Positions 1-11,500 of a stretch of 64,000 nt of DNA are shown piece by piece (within the stretch, counting starts at the first letter, position 1; every line of letters starts with the position of its first letter). Source of the stretch: Nematopogon swammerdamellus. Its lineage: Eukaryota; Arthropoda; Insecta; Lepidoptera; Adelidae. The position numbers were made by a program, and so were the translations under genes. The stretch is from positions 15,679,523 to 15,743,522 of the forward strand of contig OX336342.1 of NCBI GenBank assembly GCA_946902875.1, in the 5' to 3' direction. The notes below the pieces were generated by a model. That model ran no database searches. It was not told where the DNA came from and was given only the letters and a program-made list of their open reading frames with translations.

Positions 1-174
1 AAACGTCTAGACAAGTCCGCAACAATTTCGTTTCCAAACGTAGAACCATAAAAAATATCCTCTTCATTTAATTATTGATTGAAAACCCGAGCGAGATCGA
101 AACATCGGAGACGGCCATTGTGCCCCTTTCTAAAATGTGTTGTTCTTCCATTCTATCTATTATAAGCCACGTCA

Positions 175-314
175 CCTGCGCATATTTTTTCGAAACAATA
201 CACAAAAACATGAAACAAAAACATTATTTCTCTATGGTTTTCATACAAATGTGGATGGCCACGCCCCAATGTTTCAATGTTTCTGTGTAATATTTCGAGA
301 AAAATATGCGCAGG
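175..314. mobile_element. Short hairpin MITE, copy 1
   Basis: Terminal inverted repeats of about 37 bp begin CCTGCGCATATTTTTTCGAA and close as ...TATGCGCAGG around a unique centre. The same family occurs at 1049-1173. Non-coding. Confidence 0.75.
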
Positions 315-989
315 CTTTAGAATTTAGGGTGACATTAATGCATTTAAAAATGGGAATATGATAAATAGCTATTATAAGTTATTCTAGCTGGAATATATGG
401 TATGGATAAGACCAATAGTGTTGCATTTGAACTTGAATAATGAAAAAAAAATACAAAATGACCGTTAACAATAAATAAAACAAAGAAACATTGCACAAGA
501 TGAGAATCTATTGGAAAAACAAAACAATCTCCTGTCTGTGGATCGGCCGTCTAAAGCTCTTCTAAGGCGACTTTTAACAGTTTAAACAATCGTCGGTGGG
601 TAGGGTTTAGAGAATGAACATGTGGCGGTTTGCCATCCTTGTCCTTTCCCCTACACTTTGTGCAAGTTAGAGCGGGAAGGGAATAGTTTGTGACATATAT
701 AACGGCAAATAATTACGTCACAGGCCGAAATCGGACTGCAGGAGTCCGCTCCACAGTTGTGACGTAGTGACCCGTTTGACAGCGGACTTCTGGAGTCCTT
801 GCCACAGACGAGTGGATATTATCCGAAATAAAACGTCCGATCCTTATCATCTCTCTTCGCAATGATCAATCAGCAATGCTCACTGCAATGTACCATCGCG
901 TAGATAGCGAAATTGCCTTAAAAAAATGGCCTAGAAAGAATGGCTCTATGGCTGGACGATGGCCTTAGTGTCGGTCGACGTAAAACCGC

Positions 990-1048
990 GTCTCCTGCAC
1001 ATGTTTTTTTCGAAACATTACACAAAAACATTATTTCTCTATAGCCGC
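990..1048. mobile_element. Truncated half of the same hairpin MITE
   Basis: Starts GTCTCCTGCACATG and matches the left arm and the first internal bases (TTATTTCTCTAT) of copy 1. It stops where the complete copy at 1049 begins. Confidence 0.6.
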
Positions 1049-1173
1049 GTCTCCTGCGAATGTTTTTTCGAAACATTACACAAAAACATTTGTTTTCATA
1101 CAAATGTGTATGGCCTCACCCCAATGTTTCGATGTATCTGTGTAATGTTTCGAAAAAAACATTCGCAGGAGAC
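1049..1173. mobile_element. Short hairpin MITE, copy 2
   Basis: GTCTCCTGCGAATGTTTTTT at the left pairs with the right end ...AACATTCGCAGGAGAC; arms are about 40 bp. Same family as 175-314. Confidence 0.8.
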
Positions 1174-1254
1174 CCTGCTTTATGTTCGATAGACACATCA
1201 ATAGTCTACCCTCTTCACCATGGCCACTCCACTAATAATAATACTACTACATAC

Positions 1255-2347
1255 GTTCCGATTTGGCTGGCACCGACCACCCGAACACGTCGGTCGGTCC
1301 GATGCCGGCTACAGACTCTCGCGAGAAGTCTCGCCGAGAAGTCTCGCCGAGACTTCTCGCGAGCACATGACCAATCCACACTCACAAGTTGTTCTCACTT
1401 GTGTTCTCGGTCCTTGTCCGATATGGACGACCCTGCAGCAATTTAGAAAAGGGGATTTCTTTTCAAAATCAATGTTTTAGTTCATAAAAAAATTGAGTTA
1501 TTATAAAAAAAATATTTTGTATGAAAAATGTGTTTTTCTTTTTTTTCCGAAACTATGCATCTCCTCGCATCAATTATTATTTCACTATAATTCAGATGAA
1601 TGATCTTAGTCTACTACACTTACTAGTAATTTGCGCACGCACCACGGAGAAAATAATTACGTACGCATGTGCACTCTCCGCACTGTCGCACGTCGCACTG
1701 AGGCCGAACGAGAATGTGGATAGCGTTCCTTTTCTCGCCCGAGAAAACCCTTTGAAGCGGGCAAAACACCGACCCCGAGCGGAGAACAGGCGAGCCCGAG
1801 AACGAGACATGTGAGAAACCACGAGAAAATATTCATATTCTCGCTTCTAGGGTGTTCTCTGGGGTTCTCGGCGAGAGTCTGGAGGCACCTAGACATAATT
1901 ATTATTAAATACTGGTTGGACTTGGTCGGCTCGCCCGCGCATCCGATAAGCCAGCCGTCCTGCCAAATCGGTACGTCTGGAAGCTTCGTTCCGACATGAT
2001 GGGTTCCGACCAAATGCCTCTCAGGCCCACTTGCACCAACACGAATTTAACTATAAACCAGTTTAACTCGTTAAACTAGCACCCGTTGTATGTGGGAACC
2101 GCGTTTGAACCGCGTTTAAATCCATAACTCGCTATTTAACTCTAAACTCGTGTTGGTGCAAGTGGGCATCAGTCTCAGTCAAATGCTTTGAAAAAAAAAC
2201 AGGTGGCATGACGTCCGTGCACTTTAGTAGCATTATGCAACTGACCAACTGACGGTTAGATTGCCGACCGTCGGAACCTCTGAAGCACCTGTCTGAATGG
2301 TTTGCACGTCGGCACCGATTTGGTTGGTGCCAGCCAAATCGGACCAT
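1255..2347. repeat. Probable composite foldback region
   Basis: Left-end words such as CCGATTTGGCTGGCACC recur inverted near 2315-2345. Blocks rich in TCTCGCGAGAAG and its complement occur near 1315-1365 and 1725-1890. 1527-1606 resembles the right arm of the foldback at 8804-9366. Boundaries are uncertain. Confidence 0.4.
2026..2166. mobile_element. MITE with CCCACTTGCACCAAC termini
   Basis: A 141-bp element. CCCACTTGCACCAACACGAA on the left matches the reverse complement of the right end over about 30 bp. The interior is AT-rich and non-coding. Confidence 0.75.
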
Positions 2348-2636
2348 CTGCTAGTAGTCTAATCGTCTAATCTTTGACTCCACTCATCACTGCCAACTGC
2401 AATGGGCCATCGTGTAGAGAGCGAAAATAATGTGAATACATGACGGTCGTTGTAGAAGATGCTCAATATAAACTCACAACAAATGAACTGGAGGGGGTAA
2501 ATCAGGGCCACTCAGCGTCTTCACTTCGTGAAATCGCCTTTTCGAGAAACATCTCGTGCAATGTAGCTAATGTGCTAAAAATTCGTTAGTGGTAAGCGCG
2601 ACGTGGCTCCAACTTCCAGAAACTATGTCAGCTGGT

Positions 2637-2800
2637 TATACAGGGTGTTTCAGGATAGGCTTGAGAAACTTTAGGAATAGAAAGTACTTACTCATTATTA
2701 GAAGAAAAAAATCCTTATCACTCAAATCGAAATTCCGTATTTTTTTTTCATACAATTTTCGTATTGCTTGGGGTTTCTCCAATGTTCTCCAGGGCACCTA
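2637..2800. repeat. Left-end fragment of a TACAG-GTGTTTC repeat
   Basis: Nearly 130 bp match the left part of the element at 61889-62393, including GTTTCAGGATA and AAATCCTTATCACTCAAATC. No matching right end was found nearby. Confidence 0.6.
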
Positions 2801-3297
2801 GGTAATCAATAATTACGCATTAACCGACGAACGCGATTAAGCGATTGATTTTTCTCCCGCGATGTGTCGCGACTCGCGGCTAAGCGTCAATATTAACCCT
2901 CAAGCTGTGCCTCAAGCCTCATTCATTCATTAATTACTGAGCAGTTTCACCATGAAAATTTGTTTTTGTCCCCCGTGGGAAAATTTCAAGGTCAACCTAT
3001 TATAATGGGACACAAGCACAGCATCCCTTTGCTTTCTCGCTCGCCGGCACCTTGCTTGGAGGAAGCCGCCACGGTACGTTTTTCAGCAGGGAGACAGTCT
3101 CTATTATATATTTTTCAAATTACGTTGCATACAAGTAGGTATTATTTAGAAAGATGCAGCGCCTCTAGGGCATAGTCTAGGAGCCAGTTGTACCTAGGTA
3201 CTAAAATTGCCATACGAATATTTACTTGAGTAGACACGTCACTAAAAAAAATGTAAATCACTTGTACGTATTGTACGCAAAGAAATATAAAAAAATC

Positions 3298-3735
3298 GGG
3301 TGTAAAAACGGCGAGTACATTAAATTTAGGAAATGATTATTGGGATCAAGAGTAACAAAAAAGTCTAATAACATTTTTCTGAATTCCATTTAAATAAAAA
3401 GTTACAGTTTTCATACAAACTAATTGATTATTTTAGTGTAAAAATGATCTAATGACAACAGGGCGGCGCGGAGGGGGGAAGAGCGGGTGAGACTTGAGCG
3501 CCTCGGACGGAGGTGTTGGTGGGAGGGGCGGGGGTTAGGTATGTGAGTGGAGGACTGGAGGTCGGCAGGCGGAGGGTGCGGAGCGGCAACAACGCGTTAA
3601 ATCACACTAGACGAAAACATACATTTCAAAAATTCATATCTCGAAAACTAGACACTAGAAAAACTTTATTTGCTTAGGAAAAACATGAGGATTACGCTGG
3701 CGAAATTAATGTACTCGCCGTTTTAACAACCTGTA
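3298..3735. mobile_element. MITE with AACGGCGAGTACATTAA inverted ends
   Basis: AAAACGGCGAGTACATTAA near 3305 recurs inverted at 3705-3723, just before AACAACCTGTATA. The centre (3462-3585) is G-rich and non-coding. Confidence 0.5.
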
Positions 3736-3736
3736 T

Positions 3737-4600
3737 AATCGAGCCTCTATTTATTTTCTTCATAACACTGTGCGTGCACCGGAACCGTGCAAAGAAGAGC
3801 AAGTATCTTTGGTCTATCAGAATTGAGTAGGCGTTTTGTCATCATGAGTTAACCACGAACTAGTCGAGTAAATAAAAGAATTCTGCTTACATAAAAAACA
3901 CTTTGTCGAATTATTATTAATAAAATAATATTATTATTTTCTTACACATTTATGCCGATTTGGTGCCTCTCGGAGTTGAGCGACGAGAGAAAACAGTAAA
4001 AAAGGTTTTTAATTTATTTCTCACCTTACATTAAATAGTCCTACGGTGAAAAATGGGCTATATATGTAAAAAAACACTATAATTGTGGTACTTAATTAAT
4101 CCCCTAAAAACATTGCGAAGTTTTGGTTACATGATGAATTTTACTTATTGTTGAAAAAAAGGTGACTTAGAAAATCGCACTTTTGGTGATTTTCTACATA
4201 AATGCTCTAGAAATATATTTCAAGATTTTATTAAATTTTCACCTTGGTGACTTGCCAATAACCAATTAAAAAACAGTTTTTTCCATATTTACCTATTGCG
4301 CATTAAATTCACCTTAGATATTCTCTTTTATGCTTGATAGTATGTACGGGTTTTACCATAAATTGTCATAATCCCCTATTTATCTAGTGAGGGTTTTTTA
4401 TTTTGAATAAAACATTAATTTACCTAAGTACGTGAAATTTGCGCCCGCGAGCCGCGCCACAGGCCGCGCGCAGTGTCTTCCCGCAAACGTGATAAGGACG
4501 GGGCTAATACGGCGCAGTGCGTGTGCGAGGAGAGCGGAGATACTATGTGCAAGAAAGAAGGCATTAGTAGATCGCTCTCCGTGTGGGAAGTGGACGAAGT
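3737..4600. other. Gene-free AT-rich stretch
   Basis: No coding exon or clear repeat boundary was seen. A few CACCTTGGTGA words recur here and near 7490 in opposite orientation. Confidence 0.4.
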
Positions 4601-4602
4601 GT

Positions 4603-4603
<1 letters not shown>

Positions 4604-4642
<39 letters not shown>

Positions 4643-4700
4643 GGGACGCTATCATCATCAATATCATCATCATCATATACTCATCATATCATCATCATAC
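4604..4700. repeat. Microsatellites (GT)n then (ATC)n
   Basis: About 18 GT units to 4639, then an ATC/ATCATC tract to about 4700. Open frames across it are artefacts of the repeat. Confidence 0.9.
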
Positions 4701-4810
4701 TAATAATAAATCTGTAAGGGGTGGTCATGGAGTAAGTTACTTTGTTTTAGGAAATATTGAGTTTGTAGCCTCTATGTATGATACTAAAGCTAAATTGACG
4801 ATTTTTAGAA

Positions 4811-4975
4811 ATCTTTTCTGTATGTATGTATGTATGTATGTTCCGCCATAACTCTTAAACCGATCATCCGAATTCGATGAAACTTTGTACAAGCACATTT
4901 AACTATATGGGACACAGGATAGGCTACATAAAATTCAGTTCCGGTTACGCTAAGATGTGGCTCCCATACAAACCG
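4811..4975 (-). repeat. Fragment of the TTTGCCCGCGGC repeat family (TATG-repeat end)
   Basis: Starts with a TATG microsatellite, then matches the reverse complement of 47860-48027 (AACTCTTAAACCGATCATCC, GTTCCGGTTACGCTAAGATG). A common dispersed repeat, type unassigned. Confidence 0.55.
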
Positions 4976-5212
4976 ATATGTTCAATCCGCGCGCCTTAGT
5001 ACTATACATAGGTATTTACCGAGCGAGCGGCGGCAGTTGGCGGCGTGGCGGCACGGTGCGACGGCGCGGGGGAGGCGCGGCCTATAAACTCAACAGAGAA
5101 CCGAACAGCCGCACTATATTCCTCTTTCACGCAAAAACTACTGAACAGATTTTGATGAGCCTTTTGATGAGTACTATAGCTTATACATCGAAAAGGCTAT
5201 AATTTATAAAGA

Positions 5213-6927
5213 CACTAGCTTTTGCCCGCGGCTTCGCTCGCGTGAAATTCGTATTTCAAACGAAGAAATTAAGTAACTAAAGGCGAGCTGGGTTCAGGTA
5301 AACTATAAACCGTCTCAAAGAAAGTGAGTAACTTTTTGAGGCCGAAGGCGGAGTTGCGTTCAGGAAGACGATAAACCTTCTCGAAGAAAGTAAGTAACTA
5401 TGGGCGAGGCCGAAGGCCGAGCTGCGTTCAGGAAGAGGATAACCTTTTCAAAGAAAGTAAGTAACTATGGGCGAGGCCGAAGGCCGAGCTGCGTTCAGGC
5501 AAACTGAACCTTCTCGAAGACAGTAAGTAACTATGGGCGAGGCCGAAGGCCGAGCTGCGTTCAGGAATAGGATAAACCATCTTTAAGAAGTAAGTAACAA
5601 AGGGCGAGGCCGAAGGCCGAGCTGCGTTCAGGAAGAGGATAACCTTTTCGAAGAATGTAAGTAACAGAGGGCGAGTCCGAAGGCCGAGCTGCGTACAGGA
5701 AGACCATAAATCTTCTCGAAGAAAGTAACTTCTTTGTTACTTACTTTCTTCGAAAAGGTTTATCCTCTTCCTGAACACATCTCGGCCTTCGGCCTTGCCC
5801 ATAGTTACTTACTGTCTTCGAGAATTTATCGTCTTCTTCGCTCGGCCTTCGGCCTCGCCCTCTTTCTACTTACTTACTTTCTTCGAAAAGGTCATCCTCT
5901 TAAGTTTAGGTCATAACTTAAGGTCATCCTCTAAAGTTACTTACTTTCTTCGAAAAGGTCATCCTCTTCCTGAACGCAGCTCGGCCTTCGGCCTCGCACA
6001 TAGTTACTTACTGTCTTCGAGAAAGTTTATCGTTTTCCTGAACGCAGCTCGGCCTTCGGCCTCGCCCTCTGTTACTTACTTTCTTCGAAAAGGTTATCCT
6101 CTTTCTGAACGCAGCTCGGCCTTCGGCCTCGCCCATAGTTACTTACTGTCTTCGAGAAGGTTTATCGTTTTCCTGAACGCAGCTCGGCCATCAGCCTCGC
6201 CCTCTGTTACTTACTTTCTTCGAAAAGTTTACCCTCATCCTGAACGCAGCTCGGCCTTCGGCCTCGCCCATAGTTACATACTTTCTTCGAAAAGGTTATC
6301 CTCTTCCTGAACGCAGCTCGGCCTTCGGCCTCGCCCTTTGTTACTTACTTTCTTAAAGATGGTTTATCCTCTTCCTGAACGCAGCTCGGCCTTCGGCCTC
6401 GCCCATAGTTACTTACTATCTTCGAAAAGGTTTATCGTCTTCCTGAACGCAGCTTGGCCTTCGGCCTCGCCCTCTGTTACTTACTTTCTTAGAAAAGGTT
6501 ATCCTCTTCCTGAACGAAGCTCGGCCTTCGGCCTCGCCCATAGTTACTTACTGTCTTCGAGAAGGTTCAGTTTTCCTGAACGCAGCTCGGCGTTCGACCT
6601 CGCCCTCTGTTACTTACTTTCTTCGAAAAGTTTACCCTCATCCTGAACGAAGCTCGGCCTTCGGCCCCGCTCATAGTTACTTACTTTCTTCGAAAAGGTT
6701 ATCCTCTTCCTGAACGCAGCTCGGCCTTCGGCCTCGCCCATAGTTACTTACTGTTTTCGAGAAGGTTTATCGTCTTCCTGAACGCAACTCCGCCTTCGGC
6801 CTCAAAAAGTTACTCACTTTCTTCGAGACGGTTTATCGTTTACCTGAACCCAGCTCGCCCTTAGTTACTTACTTTCTTCCTTTGAAATACGAATTTCCCG
6901 CGAGCGAAGCCGCGGGCAAAAGCTAGT
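5213..6927. repeat. 1.7-kb foldback of tandem about 66-bp units in opposite orientations
   Basis: The outer ends are inverted copies of ACTAGCTTTTGCCCGCGGCT over about 47 bp. Between them, about 7 units of GCGAGGCCGAAGGCCGAGCT run forward to about 5728. About 15 units run as the reverse complement from 5731. The whole could fold into a long hairpin. Open frames here simply repeat the unit. Confidence 0.85.
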
Positions 6928-6946
6928 AAATAAATAAAAACAGACA

Positions 6947-7132
6947 ATGTCGTGTGTTATTAGTGGGGGCTTTTTAAGCGAAGACAAAGTGACTGTGCGC
7001 AGTAAAGGAATAAAAACTTTATGCAAGTTTAGTGTTCTGCGAAATGATGGATTGTCCAATGTGTTCGAAAGTGTCGACGAAATTTCTCTACATACGAACT
7101 GCAGGAAAAAATACACTAAAGACATACACTAA
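6947..7132 (+). CDS. Small ORF, 61 aa, transposon-associated-looking
   Basis: Reads MSCVISGGFLSEDKVTV... and ends HTNCRKKYTKDIH. Spaced Cys/His residues and the ending V/LHxxCRKxYT resemble the start of a domain found in arthropod proteins linked to mobile elements. This is recognised from memory and untested. It sits 20 bp beyond the foldback end and stops abruptly, so it is probably a fragment. Confidence 0.3.
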   Translation: MSCVISGGFLSEDKVTVRSKGIKTLCKFSVLRNDGLSNVFESVDEISLHTNCRKKYTKDIH

Positions 7133-8260
7133 AATACACTAAAGTTCGTCAACCAAACAGCAAATGCATATAATATGCATTATTTTATCATTATTCCGGC
7201 CGTTCGTCCATCCACGCGCCACCGCCTCCGCCGCGCCACCGCCTCCCCCGCGCCCCCGCGCCGCCGCGCCCTCCGTCCGCCTCACCCCGCGCGCCTATCA
7301 TGAGTATTTTTCATAAACAATTTAATTGTAGCAAACGCTCACCAGTTTTCCAGGGGATTCTTTTGCATTATAGCACCTGATAACAAATATGATAATTGTA
7401 AGTTAAAATATCCAAGGTGTAATTTATGTAAGGAACTATAAACTACATAAAACGACGTAGAAAAAAAAGTAAAGCAGTCACCAAGGTGATAATTTAATAT
7501 ATTATTTATAAGCGCTATTTACGCATTATGACAAAATATCACCACGTGTATCAGTCCTCTTTCGAAATTATAATTTCTTAAATACAAATTGTCCGATATC
7601 TATGCAATTTTTTATATAATTTTGGGGGATTATTAAGAATAATTGTATAATGGCATTTAAGATGTTATTACTGAGAAAATCACCAGTTTTGTCATTTTTG
7701 TTCACACTCAAATATTTTTTTTAAATTTTAATCTCAATTAAAAAAAAAACGGTAATCGCTAGAGTGGGGATTATTACGTATTCATTTTTTGTCTATAATA
7801 TTCTTCGATACTGCAAATTATCACCAATTATGCAATTAATGCAAGCACCTCTATACAAATTTTATTTACAGTCCCCGACTAATCACTCCAGCCATCCATA
7901 CCACACTTTCCTTCGAGCCGAAGTCTGCCGAAACCGAAAGGAGCTAAAAAGCACGATGGTTCATGCAGCATGCATGACCTAACTTATGACAACGTTTTGT
8001 GTCATCGTGACATTGACAGCCGACAGACAGCGTACGAAACTGCGAGATAGGTGGTTTGGTTGGTTGGTTGGTGAATGGTGTCACTGCACTGGCGAGGTGG
8101 GCGTGGTGTGACAGCAAAGCAAATCCGTGCCGTGCGGTGCGTGATCCGCTCCGTCCAGCCAGCAGGCGCAAACAGGGCGCTCATAGCTATAGGAGGCGGG
8201 GGATCACGTGGGGATCCCTCGTGGGGGGAAAGAACGAACGAAGAAGAAATTCATTGCCAG
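7133..8260. other. Gene-free stretch upstream of Gpdh1
   Basis: A CG-rich block (7196-7300, many CCGCC/CGCGCC runs) is followed by AT-rich sequence. The last 300 bp before 8261 should hold the Gpdh1 promoter, but no TATA box was recognised. Confidence 0.4.
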
Positions 8261-8265
8261 TCAGT
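8261..8265 (+). promoter_or_regulatory. Possible Gpdh1 initiator (TCAGT)
   Basis: A TCAGT arthropod-type initiator lies 237 nt upstream of the Gpdh1 ATG. No TATA box is evident. The stretch from here to 8497 would be 5' UTR. Weak support, since the motif is short. Confidence 0.25.
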
Positions 8266-8497
8266 GATACAAGCGAGCACACAAATATCACAAACAAAAA
8301 TGTGATAAGGTTGATATGGAGCTCGAGCAAGATAACTACGTACCATAAAACTACAATTCCTCTCGCGGTGCGACCAGTGCAGCGTCGACCTTCTCCGCAT
8401 TAGTGTGTGCGCGCACTACTCACGTTGTCGTGCTCTGTAATAAATAATTTTGCATTCTTACATCTTCTAAGAAATAAGCAAACAACGACGTGACGAA

Positions 8498-8541
8498 ATG
8501 GCTGAGAAGAACCGCGTGTGTATTGTGGGCTCCGGCAACTG
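8498..8541 (+). CDS. Gpdh1: Gpdh1 coding exon 1 (residues 1-14 plus 2 nt)
   Basis: Begins ATGGCTGAGAAG and reads [14 protein letters not shown]. The exon ends TG|GTGAGT, so Trp15 is split across the junction. It holds the first half of the dinucleotide-binding GxGxxG motif. This ATG gives the standard N-terminus of insect GPDH. Confidence 0.93.
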
Positions 8542-11500
8542 GTGAGTTCAAAATCCCATTTTAAAAGAAAAATACTGTTTAGTTACCTAACACAAGGCCA
8601 GGACAAGCTGCTTTATTTAGCAGCTAGGTATGCCAATATGAGGTACACACAATATGCTCAAAGTTGCTACCTTCTCTGTACTCATTACCTTGACCCTCCT
8701 GTTCTGTGGCAATTATCATTATTGAAAATTTTTGGAGGGTAAAATAAAAAAACAAGATATACCTAGGTATTAAATTTACTGGCATTTAGAATGTTGGCTG
8801 AGTATTAGATTAGCGACGGTAAGATCGAATATTGCTGGTATGCTTATTGTGTAGGCCGAGTTAAAAGATGAATTATAGTGAAAGAATTGTTTGCCGGAAA
8901 TGCGTAGTTTCGGAGAAAAATTTTTTTGAAAAAAATATTTTTCATACAAAATTAATTTTCGATTTTTAATTTTTTTTTTTAATGCACCAAAACATTTATT
9001 TTGAATAGGAATTTATGCAAAAACGACATGCGCCTTTAGGTTAGGGTTAATTTATAGAAGATGCGTCGCGCGACGCATCTTCTATAAATTAACCCTGGTT
9101 ATTTTTTTTTTAAACCACCAAAACATTCACCCATACCACTTCCCTTGTTTTTACATACATTTATATTCAAAACCAATGTTTTTGTGACTTAAAAAAAAAA
9201 CATTTTTTTTTATTTTGTATGAAAAATTAATTTTGTATGGGAATTTTTTTTTTTCTCCGAAACTACTCATTTCCGGCAAACAATTATTTCACTATAATTC
9301 ATCTTTCAACTCGGCCTACACAATAAGCATACCAGCAATATTCGATCTTACCGTCGCTAATCTAATCCCCCCCCAGAATGTTTCCAATTTGAATAATATC
9401 ACTGCATAATATAGTTTAATAATATGTGCCTAGTTTAGAAAAAAGGAATAGTTTAAGTAAAAAAATATGTGAATTTTTCCATAAATTTGTTCAAATTTAT
9501 TTCTCAGTAGGTAACAAGTTCACATGAAAATTACATCCACATTATACAGAAATGATTGATTGCATACTAGATTATAATGTGAAAATTAACAATTAAAAAT
9601 CTTTAATAAATCAATTATGATAGCAATAAAAATGTTTATGGAAATAAAACTATTTTTTAACTGAAATGATAAATAATTGTTTTTATTTTTGTCCTAATTT
9701 TACACAAAATGAAATACAATAAATTCTTGGCATGGCATATTGCTTCAACAGGAAGACCATGCAATTGGCTAACTGCTAACCAGATCTTTGTGGTTTTCTA
9801 GCAATTGTTGTTATATGTATACATTTCTTAGGAGCCTTATTGTCATATACCTACATAATAATAAAGTAAACATTGTATGTGGCTGTTTCGAGTATCTCTG
9901 GTCCCTGGGCATGGCCACCCACACTGGTAAAACTTTTTTTTTTCAGGGGCTCCGCAATTGCCAAAGTGGTGGGTCTGAACACTGCCCGCCTGCCCAATTT
10001 CGAGGACCGCGTCACCATGTACGTTTATGAGGAGATTATTGAAGGCAAGAAGCTAACGGAAATCATCAATGAGACTCACGAAAATGTCAAATACTTGCCG
10101 GGCCATAAAATACCCCCCAATGTGGTAAGTAGATATATATAATCAAATTCATAGGTGAATTAATGGATTAATGCACTTTATTCCACATTTATTTAGAAAA
10201 GGCAAACAATGGAATAATTCTAATTGGAGACCTCTAAGAGATATGACTCCCTTCTTAAATTATTAGGTGGTAGGGTTTAAACCGCCAGGGTTGATACCAC
10301 CGTACTGAATGAAAGGTCGGTCGAAACGGCTATGTAAATAGTTTGTGTTTTCCGTCCAGTTCAGTATAGCCGATACGACCGAAGGGAAGCACTGACGTGA
10401 CACCAAGTTCATCCGGTGTTATGGGCTGACATCACAGATGTTGTAGGTGATGTAGCCAACCGTGTCAGTTTCCATAAAAAAAAGACCAAATAACTCCAAT
10501 TTCAATATTTGGGGCTAATCTATTATGAAATAATGTTAAAAAAAAATTTGTACCAATCTATACGATAATACATAGATAACACATCAGCAGTGTACATTCT
10601 TGAAATAGTTATTGATGAGTTTTAATTCAAATTTAAAGAGGTCAAAGAACATAATGAATGCTCAGACTTGGGACAATCGGTTCACTGATTGTATAATCAC
10701 TGCATCAGTTTATTTATGCACCGTAACCTTGCTATGCAAATGCAGAATGCATTCTCCACAGCGTGGCGTGCATTCGTACTGTGCTCACTATAAGCGTACA
10801 CACATATACACTAACAATATTGCACGGTCAGAATGTATCCTCGTTCCGTAACATTGGCACTGAATTTATATCTATTTTTAGACAGTGCATCCATTTACAG
10901 TTTAAGTGCCAACCATTTCTTTATTACATACTATGAAAAAAAAACTTCTGCCCTCTGTATGTATGTTCACGTTTAACTCGAGAATGGCCCTATGAATTTA
11001 CATAATACAGTTTTCTTTCACGCTTAAACTTAATTAGAAATAAAGGTCTAACCTAGGAAAGATTCCAAATACATATTAAAATTTCCTCCAAATATATAAA
11101 AGGTCTTTCATTAGTATGTAATAGTACGCTAAGGGGAGTGTATCAGATACTTATCACGTTCCCCATATCTATTTCTTTTCCGATATCAAATACCTACCCA
11201 TGATACTAAAATAATAGTTTATTGAAAAATTATTATTTCATAGCAGGGGTAGGTATTTGATATCGAAAAAAAAAATAGAGATCAGTATCTGATACACATA
11301 CTCCCCTTAGCGTACTATTACGTACTAATGAAAGACCTTATATATGATTCCAAGGAAACTTACTTAAGTTTCCAAATATTTTGTCAGCCTCGGTAGCTCA
11401 GTGGTGCTGTCGGTCGGATCATAAGCACACCTGGGCGCGGTCAGTGGTTGGATGGGTGACCGCTCAACCGTTGGAGGCTGACCGTGGTTCCTATTCCAAC

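Noticed and set aside
4432..4851. 139-codon frame with runs of VCVCVC and III
   Set aside because: Driven by the GT and ATC microsatellites.
5734..6646. Open frames of up to 171 codons repeating PLPERSSAFGLAHSYLLSS
   Set aside because: Translation of the tandem repeat array; both orientations give similar frames and there is no start or splice context.
5260..6880. CRISPR-like array
   Set aside because: Contiguous units without unique spacers, opposed orientation, and a eukaryotic context.
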